DNA from: JADKIH01 sp964595205
GTDB taxonomy: Bacteria; Bacteroidota; Bacteroidia; AKYH767-A; 2013-40CM-41-45
Direction: 5' to 3'
Length of the DNA stretch: 64,000 bases
Assembly (NCBI GenBank): GCA_964595205.1
Contig: CAZQOQ010000018.1
Location: forward strand, 124,001 to 188,000
Made by a program: the position numbers and the translations under genes. The notes below the pieces were generated by a model. It was given only the letters and a program-made list of their open reading frames with translations, made no database searches and was not told where the DNA came from. Shown here piece after piece: positions 8,824 to 18,297 of this stretch; the first letter of the stretch is position 1; every line of letters starts with the position of its first letter.

Positions 8824-9525
8824 ATGAATAAAGTTGTAAAAGATGCAGATGCGGCCATCGACGGTCTGAAAGATAATATGACATTGATGGTCGGCGGCTT
8901 CGGCTTGTGCGGAATTCCGGAAAACTGCATTGCCGCATTGGTAAAAAAAGGCGCCAAAGGATTGACATGCATTTCGAATAATGCAGGAGTCGACGATTTC
9001 GGCTTAGGCTTGTTACTCAAGTCGCGTTTGATAAAAAAAATGATATCATCGTATGTTGGAGAGAATGCAGAATTCGAACGACAGTTGCTCAGCGGAGAAC
9101 TTGAAGTGGAATTGATCCCCCAGGGAACACTGGCAACCAGGTGTCTCGCTGCCGGCTATGGAATGCCGGCAATTTACACGCCTGCAGGTGTCGATACGGA
9201 AGTAGCGATTGGAAAAGAGACGAGAAATTTTAATGGCAAAGATTATTTGTTGGAATACGCCTTCGAGGCCGACTTCGCCCTGGTGAAAGCATGGAAAGGA
9301 GATTCGCATGGCAATTTAATTTTCCACGAGACAGCCAGAAATTTTAACCCGATGATGGCAATGGCAGGAAAGATTACTGTGGCGGAAGTTGAAGAACTTG
9401 TCCCTGCCGGTCAGCTGGATCCGAATAATATCCATACACCTGGAATTTATGTACATCGGATTTTCCAGGGAAAGAATTATGAGAAGAGGATTGAGCAGAG
9501 GACGGTACGCCCGCGAATTCGCTAA
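8824..9525 (+). CDS. scoA: 3-oxoacid CoA-transferase subunit A
   Basis: 233 aa from the ATG at 8824; the longer reading from TTG 8770 overlaps the PBP stop and adds no family-like sequence. The start KVVKDADAAIDGLKDNMTLMVGGFGLCGIPE is the usual subunit A beginning. The segment GLTCISNNAGVDDFGLGLL and the GTLATRCLAAGYGMPA region fit SCOT-type A subunits. With subunit B it moves CoA from succinyl-CoA or another acyl-CoA onto a 3-oxoacid, typically acetoacetate. The last residues and the stop codon (…TVRPRIR) come from an octamer repeat that starts at the gene end, so the C-terminus may have been rewritten by the repeat. Subunit B is displaced by the gene at 9651. Confidence 0.92.
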   Translation: MNKVVKDADAAIDGLKDNMTLMVGGFGLCGIPENCIAALVKKGAKGLTCISNNAGVDDFGLGLLLKSRLIKKMISSYVGENAEFERQLLSGELEVELIPQGTLATRCLAAGYGMPAIYTPAGVDTEVAIGKETRNFNGKDYLLEYAFEADFALVKAWKGDSHGNLIFHETARNFNPMMAMAGKITVAEVEELVPAGQLDPNNIHTPGIYVHRIFQGKNYEKRIEQRTVRPRIR

Positions 9526-9564
9526 TTCGTTGATTCGTTGATTCGTTAATTAGTTAATTACCAA
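9514..9564. repeat. Octamer repeat (ATTCGTTR), left side of the four-helix-bundle insertion
   Basis: Units close to ATTCGTTR run from the last codons of scoA to about 9564. The segment 9541-9558 (ATTCGTTAATTAGTTAAT) is an exact inverted copy of 10028-10045. The stop codon of scoA (TAA at 9523-9525) lies inside the array. The rest of the gap to 9650 is AT-rich, with no further gene. Confidence 0.9.
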
Positions 9565-9650
9565 TTAGTGAATTCCATTATAATATCAATAATATATTGG
9601 TTGTATTAGCTCGACTAATTTATTTTTTTGAGCATCTAAACTGATATATT

Positions 9651-10040
9651 ATGAAAGATGAAGAAATTAAAGAAAACTTAATTGTAAATCTGACATTTGA
9701 ATTTTCGATCATGATTTTAAATTATTGTGAAGAGTTAGAATCTATTAGAAAATTTGTGCTTGCAAATCAATTATTAAAATCCGGCACCAGTATTGGAGCA
9801 AATGTTTGGGAAGCTCAAAACGCTGAGAGTAAATTTGATTTCGTTCACAAATTTAAAATTGCTGCAAAGGAAATGGAGGAAACCAAGTATTGGCTATTAT
9901 TGTGTGACAATTTTAAAATATGTCCAAATCCACAAATCATAGTAGAAAAATTAGATGTTATCCATAGAATAATAACTAAAATCATTACGACATCGAAGAA
10001 AAATAAATCTAATAAAAACCCACCACCATTAACTAATTAA
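9651..10040 (+). CDS. Four-helix-bundle protein (23S rRNA intervening-sequence / S23 family)
   Basis: 129 aa, almost all helical, with the family motif SGTSIGANVWEAQNAES at about residues 44-60 and KEMEETKYWLLL at about 76-87. Proteins of this family were first found in insertions within 23S rRNA genes and also occur as single genes. The fold is shared with the Avd accessory proteins of diversity-generating retroelements. The biochemical role is unknown. The gene splits the two CoA-transferase subunit genes and is bracketed by an 18-bp perfect inverted repeat. Its last residues (PPPLTN) and stop codon are encoded by the right copy. Its codons are clearly AT-richer than its neighbours, which suggests recent arrival. 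No transposase or reverse transcriptase is present. Confidence 0.88.
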   Translation: MKDEEIKENLIVNLTFEFSIMILNYCEELESIRKFVLANQLLKSGTSIGANVWEAQNAESKFDFVHKFKIAAKEMEETKYWLLLCDNFKICPNPQIIVEKLDVIHRIITKIITTSKKNKSNKNPPPLTN

Positions 10041-10067
10041 CGAATAATCACATCAACTAATTGATTA
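10028..10067. repeat. Octamer repeat, right side of the four-helix-bundle insertion
   Basis: 10028-10045 (ATTAACTAATTAACGAAT) is the exact reverse complement of 9541-9558. It includes the stop codon of the four-helix-bundle gene at 10038-10040. A second, looser copy (CAACTAATTGATTAAC) follows at 10053-10068 and ends just before the scoB start codon at 10071. Confidence 0.9.
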
Positions 10068-10070
10068 ACC

Positions 10071-10727
10071 ATGCTCGACAAAAACGGAATTGCCAAACGG
10101 ATCGCACAGGAAGTGAAAGACGGATTTTATGTTAACCTGGGAATTGGAATTCCAACTCTGGTGGCAAATTATATTCCTGCGGGAATTAACGTTGTTTTAC
10201 AATCGGAGAATGGATTACTTGGTATGGGTCCGTTTCCGTTTGAAGGAGAAGAGGATCCCGATTTAATCAATGCCGGTAAACAAACTATAACCACTGTTGC
10301 TGGTTCTGCATTTTTTGATTCGGCAATGAGTTTTGGAATGATCAGGGCCGGGAAAGTTGACCTCACAATCCTTGGAGCCATGGAAGTAAGCGAAGACGGC
10401 GACATTGCAAACTGGAAGATCCCCGGAAAGATGGTTAAGGGAATGGGCGGAGCAATGGATCTTGTTGCGTCGGCTAAACATATCATTGTTGCCATGCAAC
10501 ATGTGAATAAAGCCGGCGAATCGAAGCTGCTTCCTTCTTGTTCTTTACCTCTCACTGGCAAACGCTGTGTGAAGCGAATCGTAACGGAGCTTGGAGTATT
10601 AGATGTTCTTCCGAATGGGGGATTTAAATTGCTCGAACGTGCACCTGGTATCAGTGTAGAACAAATTAAAAATGCAACTGCCGGAAAATTAATCATTGAA
10701 GGTGAAATACCCGAAATGGTTGTTTAA
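10071..10727 (+). CDS. scoB: 3-oxoacid CoA-transferase subunit B
   Basis: 218 aa. The opening KNGIAKRIAQEVKDG, the glycine-rich NLGIGIPTLVANYIP and the active-site segment QSENGLLGMGPFP with catalytic Glu46 are diagnostic of the B subunit. It forms the thioester intermediate and works as a heteromer with the product of 8824-9525. The normally adjacent subunit genes are 545 bases apart here because of the inserted gene and repeats. The first gene of the glycan block starts only 44 bases downstream on the same strand. Confidence 0.94.
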   Translation: MLDKNGIAKRIAQEVKDGFYVNLGIGIPTLVANYIPAGINVVLQSENGLLGMGPFPFEGEEDPDLINAGKQTITTVAGSAFFDSAMSFGMIRAGKVDLTILGAMEVSEDGDIANWKIPGKMVKGMGGAMDLVASAKHIIVAMQHVNKAGESKLLPSCSLPLTGKRCVKRIVTELGVLDVLPNGGFKLLERAPGISVEQIKNATAGKLIIEGEIPEMVV

Positions 10728-10771
10728 ATTTTATTGCCTTTTTTAATTTTAATATAATTCTATTTTTCGAG

Positions 10772-12796
10772 ATGATTCATATCAAAAAAGATCTTAAATC
10801 ACACTCGGCATTTATTATCTTTTTTATAGTTTTTGTTACTGTAGGTCTGCTTATTTATAAGGATTATGGCATTTCCTGGGATGAAGAAATCTCAAGGAGT
10901 GAATGTGGAATTATCAATTACAATTTCATTAAATCAGGAGATTACTCTCCGTTGATTCATGGCAATGAAAAATATCATGGACCGGCATTCGAAATTTTTC
11001 TTGCAGGGATCGAAAGTATTTTTGATATGGATAATACGCAAACGATTTACCATATGCGGCATCTTATTACTTTTCTACTATTTGCAATATCTGTGTTGTT
11101 TTTCTACAGAATACTTTTTCGATATACAAGATCTCCCTTCGAAGCTGTACTGGGCTGCCTGTTTGTGGTATTGAGCCCGCGGATTTTTGCGGATGCATTT
11201 TACAATTCAAAGGACCTCGCTTTACTTTCATTTTCAATCATTACAATTTATACCTCCATTAACTTTTTATCATCCCGTTCTTTTATAAGCATTTTCTTTC
11301 ATGCAATTGCATCAGCAATACTTATCGACATTCGTATTTTGGGAATCATCATTCCAATCTTCACAATTATATATTCTGTATTAAAGATCTCCTTCGAAGG
11401 GAATAATAATAATTTAATCAGAAGGAATATTATTTACATAGTATTATTAATTCCATTTATCATCCTCTTCTGGCCGGTATTGTGGTGGCACCCTTTTGAA
11501 AATTTTATTGCAGCTTTTAATGAGATGCGGAAATATCATTGGGATGGATTTGTTTTATTCAATGGAAAAAAGATAAATGCCCTCAACCTGCCATGGCAAT
11601 ATCTTCCTGTTTGGATTGGAATCACAACACCCATTCTATACCTGGTACTATCAATCGCAGGTATTGCGTTGTTTTTAAAAAACATTTTTCTATCCCTCAA
11701 AAAAAATTTTCAACAACTGTTTACATTCGATTTGGAATGGTTGAATCTTTACATAATTATCGTCCCGGTAACGGCTGTGATTGTTTTAAACTCTGTCGTT
11801 TATGATGGATGGCGCCACCTCTATTTCATTTATCCATCAATTATTTTTTTCTGCATTTTTGCTTTGAAATTTATTTTTGAAAGATTAGGAAAAATAAAAT
11901 ACCTGTTCTTAATATCTGTCCTGATTGCCGGTTGTTCCTGTATATTTACCATTAATGAGATGATTCGGCTCCATCCCTATCAGAATATATATTTCAATTC
12001 TCTGGCAGGCAATTCTTATCAATCAGCAAAGCGCAGTTTTGAATTGGATTACTGGGGTACTTCCTATCTCGAGGGATTAAAATATATCGTTGCTAACGAC
12101 AAGAGAAATTTCATAAAAATCAGTGAAGACACTTATCCTGGAGAAACGAATGCTCTTATGCTCGATGAAAAAGACAGAGACCGTTTGATTTATACCAGTT
12201 TGGAAAGAGCCGATTATTTTATCACAACATATCGACTGCACCCTGAAGATTACCCAAATAAAGAATTATTTTCAGTAACACGGGGTGATGCAAAATTAAT
12301 GTCTGTTTTCAATATGCGCCCATTAGATGATCTGCAAAATGAGAACTCTGCCGATATGGTTTCTTATAATTATAATTTCAATAACCCTGATAAATCCTGG
12401 TCGGGGATTGAATTTGCTTCGAGAGATGATTCTCCGGAAGATAAATGCTCAATCACAAACTCCGGGAATAATTATTCAGCCGTTTATAATCTGAATATTG
12501 ATTCAGCCTGGTCGCTCAGTGCAAAGCTTCGATCGTTGATCTCTTTTGAAATGTACTCAAAAGATAATTTAAAAATACAGGTGGTGGTTCAGGCAGATTC
12601 GTCAGATGGTAAAATGTATTACTGGAAATGCAGCGAACACAGATATTCTAAAACTGGAAAATGGACAAAAATTAAAACATTCATCGATTTCCCCAGTATA
12701 GATCAGGAAGACCGTGTTAAAATTTACCTCATAAACTCTGAGAACAAGACATTTATGATTGATAACTTCGCTTTGACCATATATGAGGATAAATAG
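10772..12796 (+). CDS. GT-C type polytopic membrane glycosyltransferase-like protein with C-terminal beta domain
   Basis: 674 aa. About ten hydrophobic helices fill residues 10-395. The first periplasmic loop has GISWDEEISR; an acidic pair in this position is typical of lipid-phosphate-sugar-dependent GT-C enzymes such as the GT39 and ArnT groups. A soluble region follows, and roughly the last 135 residues resemble a jelly-roll sugar-binding-type domain ending KIYLINSENKTFMIDNFAL. That ending also closes the domains in the proteins at 13609 and 20241. It probably transfers sugar from a polyprenyl-phosphate donor on the outer face of the inner membrane; the substrate is unknown. A GT2 of the polyprenyl-phosphate sugar synthase type follows in the same operon and could supply the donor. 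Confidence 0.72.
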   Translation: MIHIKKDLKSHSAFIIFFIVFVTVGLLIYKDYGISWDEEISRSECGIINYNFIKSGDYSPLIHGNEKYHGPAFEIFLAGIESIFDMDNTQTIYHMRHLITFLLFAISVLFFYRILFRYTRSPFEAVLGCLFVVLSPRIFADAFYNSKDLALLSFSIITIYTSINFLSSRSFISIFFHAIASAILIDIRILGIIIPIFTIIYSVLKISFEGNNNNLIRRNIIYIVLLIPFIILFWPVLWWHPFENFIAAFNEMRKYHWDGFVLFNGKKINALNLPWQYLPVWIGITTPILYLVLSIAGIALFLKNIFLSLKKNFQQLFTFDLEWLNLYIIIVPVTAVIVLNSVVYDGWRHLYFIYPSIIFFCIFALKFIFERLGKIKYLFLISVLIAGCSCIFTINEMIRLHPYQNIYFNSLAGNSYQSAKRSFELDYWGTSYLEGLKYIVANDKRNFIKISEDTYPGETNALMLDEKDRDRLIYTSLERADYFITTYRLHPEDYPNKELFSVTRGDAKLMSVFNMRPLDDLQNENSADMVSYNYNFNNPDKSWSGIEFASRDDSPEDKCSITNSGNNYSAVYNLNIDSAWSLSAKLRSLISFEMYSKDNLKIQVVVQADSSDGKMYYWKCSEHRYSKTGKWTKIKTFIDFPSIDQEDRVKIYLINSENKTFMIDNFALTIYEDK

Positions 12797-12880
12797 ATCT
12801 CCGCATATCGCATAAAGCCAAATTGATTTCTGTTTTATATGAATTGATTTTATATTTTTACCGGCATACAGAAGAGCTAT

Positions 12881-13603
12881 ATGAATTTTACGAGGCTTTC
12901 AATTGTTATTCCCTGTTATAATGAAGAACGGACCATCCACCTGATCCTTGATAAAATTCGCAAGGTCGATCTTAAGGCGGGAATAAAAAAAGAAATTATA
13001 GTTGTCAACGACTGTTCTACTGACAATACGAAAGGGGCCATTGAAAATTATTTTCTAAAAAATCCGGAAACAGATTATAAATTATACAATCATCCGGTAA
13101 ATATGGGAAAAGGCGCTGCCATCCATACTGGAATTTCAAAAGCTACCGGTGAATACCTGATCATTCAGGATGCAGATCTTGAATATGATCCGAACGAATA
13201 CAATCTTTTAATTCAACCCATACTCGACGGTTTCGCAGATGTTGTATTTGGTTCCCGGTTTATGGGAGGTAATCCGCACCGAATCCTGTTCTTCTGGCAT
13301 TCGATCGGGAATAAATTTCTTACCTCCATCTCCAATGCGTTCACGAATCTTAATCTCACCGATATGGAGACCTGTTATAAATTATTCCGGACAGACGTGA
13401 TACAGGGAATTAATCTGAAAGAAAAACGATTTGGTTTTGAGCCGGAGGTTACGGCAAAAATTTCGCGGGTAAAGAATATCAGGATTTATGAAGTCGGGAT
13501 TTCATATTATGGCCGCACCTATGAAGAAGGCAAAAAAATAGGATGGCGAGATGGTTTTCGTGCAATATGGTGTATTTTGAAATATAATCTCTGGTCGAAG
13601 TAA
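12881..13603 (+). CDS. GT2 glycosyltransferase, polyprenyl-phosphate mannose/glucose synthase type
   Basis: 240 aa. The GT-A fold starts SIVIPCYNEERTI. The nucleotide-sugar and metal site shows VVNDCSTDNT (about 47-56) and IQDADLEYDP (about 95-104), where the DAD carries the metal-binding aspartates. GSRFMGG follows near 125. There is no membrane segment, as in Dpm1-like enzymes. It should make a polyprenyl-phosphate-linked hexose in the cytoplasm, a suitable donor for the GT-C-like protein upstream. It lies 84 bases after that gene, and the next gene starts 5 bases later. A TATTTTTA box near 12852 could give it a promoter of its own. Confidence 0.88.
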   Translation: MNFTRLSIVIPCYNEERTIHLILDKIRKVDLKAGIKKEIIVVNDCSTDNTKGAIENYFLKNPETDYKLYNHPVNMGKGAAIHTGISKATGEYLIIQDADLEYDPNEYNLLIQPILDGFADVVFGSRFMGGNPHRILFFWHSIGNKFLTSISNAFTNLNLTDMETCYKLFRTDVIQGINLKEKRFGFEPEVTAKISRVKNIRIYEVGISYYGRTYEEGKKIGWRDGFRAIWCILKYNLWSK

Positions 13604-13608
13604 GAAAC

Positions 13609-15426
13609 ATGGAATTACTTCTCAGGCGGACCGGAATTTATATTATTGCCATTATTCTTGCCATTGCTTTTTTCAGAGTAAACGGATTTTTCAGCAATAA
13701 AAAAAGCGAGATCATCAAGAGCGACGGTCTCGGCTATTATTCATACCTGCCCGCACTCTTTATTTATGGTGATCCGTCGCAGGGATTTTTGCATGAGAAG
13801 TTTCCTAAGTATTATAAATATACCGGCATACCCGAATACATGCAGGTAATCGATAACAAACCGGTGGACAAATATTTTTTCGGAACGGCGGTATTGATGT
13901 ATCCCTTTTTCATGACAGCTCACCTATTTTCATATTATTTTCATCAGCCTCCGGATGGATATTCGATTCTTTATCAATACCTGACCGGCTTCGCCGCGGT
14001 CTTTTATGTATTTCTCGGAATATTTTTTTGTGATAAACTGCTACGCCTTTACGGAGCAAACACATATCAATCTTTATTTATTTGCGCCTTACTTGTTTTC
14101 GGCACCAATATCTACTTCTATGCTGTTGTTGAATCGACGATGTCTCATACATTCAGCTTTGCAATGGTAACCGGATTCCTGTACTTTACAAAGAGTTTAT
14201 TTGTTTACAGGAATACGAGGTTCATTATTCCTGCGTTTATCACGCTGGGGCTCATCGTCCTTATTCGTCCCTTTAATGCAATGATCATTCTCGCATTACC
14301 TTTCCTGGCAGGAAATGCAAAAATTCTTTGGGATACCGTAAAGTTTGTTTTAAAAAATTATATCCTTACCTCCGCAGGTATATTATTGTGTGCTATTATT
14401 GTATCACTTCAAATGTGGATCTGGTATAAACAGACCGGCCACCTTATTGTCTATTCTTATACCAATGAAAAATTTTATTTCGACAAACCCCACATATTTA
14501 ATGTGCTTTTTAGTTATCAGAAGGGGTTATTTATTTACACACCTTTGCTCTTTCTTTCACTGACAGGATTGATATTTTTATTTCGTAAAAACCTCTTTGA
14601 AGCCATATCATATATTTTATTTTTTCTGTTGCTTGTATATGTAATGAGCTGCTGGCATCAATGGTATTATGGTGCGAGCTTTGGCTTCCGGCCAATGATT
14701 GAATATTTCGGATTATTCGCCGTGCTGCTTTTATTTTCATTAAACCTGTTTAAGAAGAGAAAATATAAAAATATTTTTGTTGGCCTGTGCATATTTACAC
14801 TTTTTGTAAACCAGGTTCAGGCTTATCAATACAGAAAATTCATTCTGCATTGGGAGCACATGAGCAGGTACAAATACTGGCGCGTGTTTTTAAAGACCGA
14901 TCCGAAATGGAACGGTTATGTTTGGGATAATCCCGAACCCGATGATATAGTTGGTACTCCGGTAAAAAAATTTTCAATGGATTTTGAACAGGCTTCACAA
15001 CTATGGAATGGCGGCAGCACTTTCGATGCCGGAACGAAAGCTCATTCCGGAAAAATGACCGGTAGTCTCGATGTGAATAATGAATTCAGCTCCACGCTCA
15101 TCCTGAAAGGTCAAAAAGAAATCTTCGATTGCAAAAAACCTGCAGTGGTAATCACGGGATATCTCACCGACAAAAACCGTCTGCCGTCGGATAATTTACA
15201 GCTGATAGTGAGTTATGATAAAGCTGAAGGAGGAACATATTTCTATAAGGCCCGACGCATCGATAATTTTACCGAGAAAAAAAACGGCTGGAAAAAATTC
15301 GAGGTTGCTTTGAGAATTGATAAATTGAAAAATGAGTCGGATGTAATTAAAATCTATTTCTGGAACTCTGAGAAAAAAATGTTTTTACTTGATGATATCG
15401 ACATTAGATTTTTTGAGCAGTTTTAG
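13609..15426 (+). CDS. Polytopic membrane protein with C-terminal beta domain
   Basis: 605 aa with roughly ten transmembrane helices through residue 420. The first loop reads KSDGLGYYSYLPALFIYGDP, with acidic residues placed as in GT-C enzymes, though I find no family-specific motif. The last 150 residues (about 455-605) form a soluble domain: SMDFEQASQLW, a central FYKARR strand, then IYFWNSEKKMFLLDDIDIRF. This closely parallels the C-terminal domain of the protein at 10772 and two domains of the protein at 20241. A second GT-C enzyme or a polymer-handling protein is plausible. It is last in the + operon and convergent with the - operon, with 25 bases between them. Confidence 0.65.
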   Translation: MELLLRRTGIYIIAIILAIAFFRVNGFFSNKKSEIIKSDGLGYYSYLPALFIYGDPSQGFLHEKFPKYYKYTGIPEYMQVIDNKPVDKYFFGTAVLMYPFFMTAHLFSYYFHQPPDGYSILYQYLTGFAAVFYVFLGIFFCDKLLRLYGANTYQSLFICALLVFGTNIYFYAVVESTMSHTFSFAMVTGFLYFTKSLFVYRNTRFIIPAFITLGLIVLIRPFNAMIILALPFLAGNAKILWDTVKFVLKNYILTSAGILLCAIIVSLQMWIWYKQTGHLIVYSYTNEKFYFDKPHIFNVLFSYQKGLFIYTPLLFLSLTGLIFLFRKNLFEAISYILFFLLLVYVMSCWHQWYYGASFGFRPMIEYFGLFAVLLLFSLNLFKKRKYKNIFVGLCIFTLFVNQVQAYQYRKFILHWEHMSRYKYWRVFLKTDPKWNGYVWDNPEPDDIVGTPVKKFSMDFEQASQLWNGGSTFDAGTKAHSGKMTGSLDVNNEFSSTLILKGQKEIFDCKKPAVVITGYLTDKNRLPSDNLQLIVSYDKAEGGTYFYKARRIDNFTEKKNGWKKFEVALRIDKLKNESDVIKIYFWNSEKKMFLLDDIDIRFFEQF

Positions 15427-15451
15427 CACACTGTAACATATAATTTGCAGA

Positions 15452-16867
15452 TTAATTATTTAGCTTATTTTCCTCCTGCCTGATAATCCAGTCAGCATCT
15501 TCCTCCATTATCTGTTCGATTGGCCTGTTTTGAGTATAGCTTTTATTTAAAAGCTCCTGCATCCACTGCTGATTTTGCCGCATTTGAATTTTTATTTCGG
15601 AAATACGTGAAAAATATTTTCTTACTTTATGCTGAGCGAAAACAAACGACGCAGAATCGCGGGATACATTCAGACTATCGGCATAACGTTCCGCCTCGCC
15701 TGAAAGAATTTCATTTTTTGAGATTTTTTCCAATTCCACCGATGTACGCTGATCGAGACGATCAAGATCCTTTTCTACTGCCTGAACAAAATTAACTCCG
15801 GGATTTCCATAATTTCCCGATGACTGCAAAAGCAAAACAACATCATATTTTTCGACAACTGAAAGAATATCTAAGTCAGGCGTATAATTACTGGATAATT
15901 TACCTTCAGGAAAAACAGTGCTGTAATAGTAAATGAATGTTTCATCGTCGAAAATATTTTTGAATATCCTTTCATTGAAGATTGTCCAATAGAAGCTATC
16001 GGCAATTACAAGAAGTCGTGGTTTAAGTTTCGTTGAATCCTCCTCATAGATAAATTTCGGATAGGGCATTTTATCATAGGGAAGTTTTTCAAAAATATTA
16101 AGCAGCTGACCCAGGTCATAATCAGTTCCGCGTAAATTGTCAGGAAATTCAAGTTTCCAGGTAAAGTTTCTTATATCGCGATTGCTGTTCTTTTCAATGT
16201 ACCTGACGATTGAATCTGCGCACAGCGCCATGCAGTAAAAGTTCCAGTGAATTCCCTGTTTTGGAAAGAGTAGCAACTTAGACGTATCCTTTACGTGCAG
16301 TGCCCAACCATTAAAATCTATATACCTAATATCTTTTTCGTTGGCAAATTTTAGAAAGGAGGTGTAATTTCGCTTGTCGCTGATTTTCCCGGAATAATAA
16401 TCAGGCAAATATTCTCTGTAATAATCCGTCTTCCCGGGAACAAGGGCAGTCATTAAAAAAATATTTTTCCTGTCAAGATAATCCTCGACTCTTTTGATCC
16501 TTTCAACGTTTTTCTTCATGATATCTTCCCCAACGAAATTCCTGCCCGTTACCTCGTCAATATAACCCTGCTGAAAGAGATAGCCATGTTTACCTACGAC
16601 GACATCAACGTGTGTTTTAGAGAACAATGAAAAATCAAACTGGTTAAATAAATATATGAACCAGTTCCTGAGTCCGAATGTCTCATCCTTATATTCACTG
16701 TAACTGTTCTGAAATTCGCCCGACATCCATCTTTCAAAACTGAATTCCGGTTTTGAACTCGTTGATGTAACACCGGCAAGAGCTTTCACTTTCAAAATCT
16801 GAAACTGTTCCTGAATCTTAGGAATCAACAATGAAAATATCAGAATAATAAAAATCGTTTTTTTCAT
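15452..16867 (-). CDS. AlgJ/AlgX-like (DHHW family) O-acetyltransferase partner
   Basis: 471 aa with one N-terminal anchor (residues 3-16) and a periplasmic SGNH-hydrolase-like domain. The opening of the mature part, FRNWFIYLFNQ-like with VVVGKHGYLF (about 90-98), is typical of AlgJ/AlgX proteins. Candidate catalytic residues are His207 in GIHWN and Asp290-Ser291 in IADSF. A helical, Gln/Asp-rich tail of about 90 residues ends the protein. It should transfer acetyl groups, delivered by the MBOAT protein encoded just upstream, onto a periplasmic or surface polysaccharide. Its ATG overlaps the MBOAT stop codon by one base, so the two are translationally coupled. Confidence 0.85.
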   Translation of the reverse strand: MKKTIFIILIFSLLIPKIQEQFQILKVKALAGVTSTSSKPEFSFERWMSGEFQNSYSEYKDETFGLRNWFIYLFNQFDFSLFSKTHVDVVVGKHGYLFQQGYIDEVTGRNFVGEDIMKKNVERIKRVEDYLDRKNIFLMTALVPGKTDYYREYLPDYYSGKISDKRNYTSFLKFANEKDIRYIDFNGWALHVKDTSKLLLFPKQGIHWNFYCMALCADSIVRYIEKNSNRDIRNFTWKLEFPDNLRGTDYDLGQLLNIFEKLPYDKMPYPKFIYEEDSTKLKPRLLVIADSFYWTIFNERIFKNIFDDETFIYYYSTVFPEGKLSSNYTPDLDILSVVEKYDVVLLLQSSGNYGNPGVNFVQAVEKDLDRLDQRTSVELEKISKNEILSGEAERYADSLNVSRDSASFVFAQHKVRKYFSRISEIKIQMRQNQQWMQELLNKSYTQNRPIEQIMEEDADWIIRQEENKLNN

Positions 16868-18294
16868 CAGAAGCGGAAATAGATAAAAGGGTTAAAGCCG
16901 GAAGATGAAATAGAACCTATGCATAATAACATAAGAGCAAGGCTGAACAGACCGAATGCAAATGTCCGTTGAACTGAAGGGGCATGGAATAAAACAAAAT
17001 TCTGAGCCTGGTGAATTTTTCCAAATATACCGGAGAATGAAAATAGTGCTGCAAGGATTAATACGCAATAAAATTTAAAGTCTAAAATCGGTTCCGCATT
17101 AAAATTGTTTATGCCGGCCATCGTCTTGATGAAACCGAAAGCATAATTTAAATCCGGCGCTCGAAAAAACACCCATCCGGTTAAAACAATTACATATGTG
17201 AGCATCATGGCTGGTAGTTTACCAATGCGTTCGGTAATTTTCAATAAAAATAATCTGTCAGCTATCAGAAACAATCCATGGAAGGCTCCCCATATAATAA
17301 AATTCCATGCTGCACCATGCCAGAAACCAGAGATCAGAAATACAAGCCATAAATTCAAATACAGTCTCGATTTACTTTTAACCTGGTTACCGCCGAGAGG
17401 AATGTACAGGTAATCACGCATCCACCGGCTGAGGCTGATATGCCAACGTCGCCAGAATTCGGTAATGCTGCCAGAGATGTAAGGATTATCAAAGTTTTCG
17501 GGAAATAAAATTCCTATCATCCGTGCGATTCCAATGGCCATATCCGAATAACCGGAGAAGTCGAAATATATCTGGAATGAATATGCGATGATTCCTATCC
17601 AGGCGAGTGATGTTGAAAGTTCACCCGGGGGTAAAGCGAAAATTCTGTCGACCTGTTCTCCCAAAACGTTTGCAATGAGAACCTTTTTTGAGAGGCCAAT
17701 CACAAACCGGAAAAAGCCGGTAAGCTTGTTGTCGATGGTTTCCTGGTGATGCCTGTCGATGATTTGATTGGCAATTTCCTTATACCGAATAATCGGCCCT
17801 GCAATGAGTTGAGGGAAGAGGAGGATATAAACCGCGTAATCTGTAATACGCTTCATCGGTTTGTTGATGCCTCTGTAAACATCGATGATATAACTTAATT
17901 CATGAAACGTGAAAAAGGAAATTCCTATAGGTAATGCGATGGAAGTCCATTGAATATGACCTGTTGCACCAAGCTTACTCAGGAGTTCATTAATATTTTC
18001 AACGAAGAAATTTGCATATTTAAAATAAAGCAGAATGCTGACATTCAGGCAGACAGAAAATATTAATATGATCTTCTTCTTTCTGCCCTCTGAATTAAAT
18101 ATGGCGTGACTCAGATAGTAGTCTACGATTATTGATGCGAGGATGACAAATACAAAACGTGGAGCACCCCACATGTAAAAGAAAATGCTGAAGACAAGAA
18201 TTACCCCGTTTTTATAGCGTGTATCGGCAAGGTAATACACCAATAAAAATATCGGGAAAAAATAAAGTAAAAACAGGCTGCTGCTGAAAACCAT
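16867..18294 (-). CDS. MBOAT family acyltransferase (AlgI-like)
   Basis: 475 aa, about 10-12 transmembrane segments. The family histidine lies in GFWHGAAWNFIIWGAFHG, and the preceding RRWHISLSRWMRDYLYIPLGG is a hallmark of AlgI/DltB-type MBOAT proteins. It moves an acetyl group from cytoplasmic acetyl-CoA across the inner membrane for use by an SGNH-type partner, here the AlgJ-like product encoded immediately downstream. It starts 3 bases after the stop of the GH16-like gene, so it belongs to the six-gene - operon. The gene pair predicts O-acetylation of the polysaccharide made by this block. Confidence 0.93.
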   Translation of the reverse strand: MVFSSSLFLLYFFPIFLLVYYLADTRYKNGVILVFSIFFYMWGAPRFVFVILASIIVDYYLSHAIFNSEGRKKKIILIFSVCLNVSILLYFKYANFFVENINELLSKLGATGHIQWTSIALPIGISFFTFHELSYIIDVYRGINKPMKRITDYAVYILLFPQLIAGPIIRYKEIANQIIDRHHQETIDNKLTGFFRFVIGLSKKVLIANVLGEQVDRIFALPPGELSTSLAWIGIIAYSFQIYFDFSGYSDMAIGIARMIGILFPENFDNPYISGSITEFWRRWHISLSRWMRDYLYIPLGGNQVKSKSRLYLNLWLVFLISGFWHGAAWNFIIWGAFHGLFLIADRLFLLKITERIGKLPAMMLTYVIVLTGWVFFRAPDLNYAFGFIKTMAGINNFNAEPILDFKFYCVLILAALFSFSGIFGKIHQAQNFVLFHAPSVQRTFAFGLFSLALMLLCIGSISSSGFNPFIYFRF

Positions 18295-18297
18295 TCT

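Noticed and set aside
9651..10040. Avd accessory gene of a diversity-generating retroelement
   Set aside because: The fold is related, but no reverse transcriptase, template repeat or variable target gene lies in the window.
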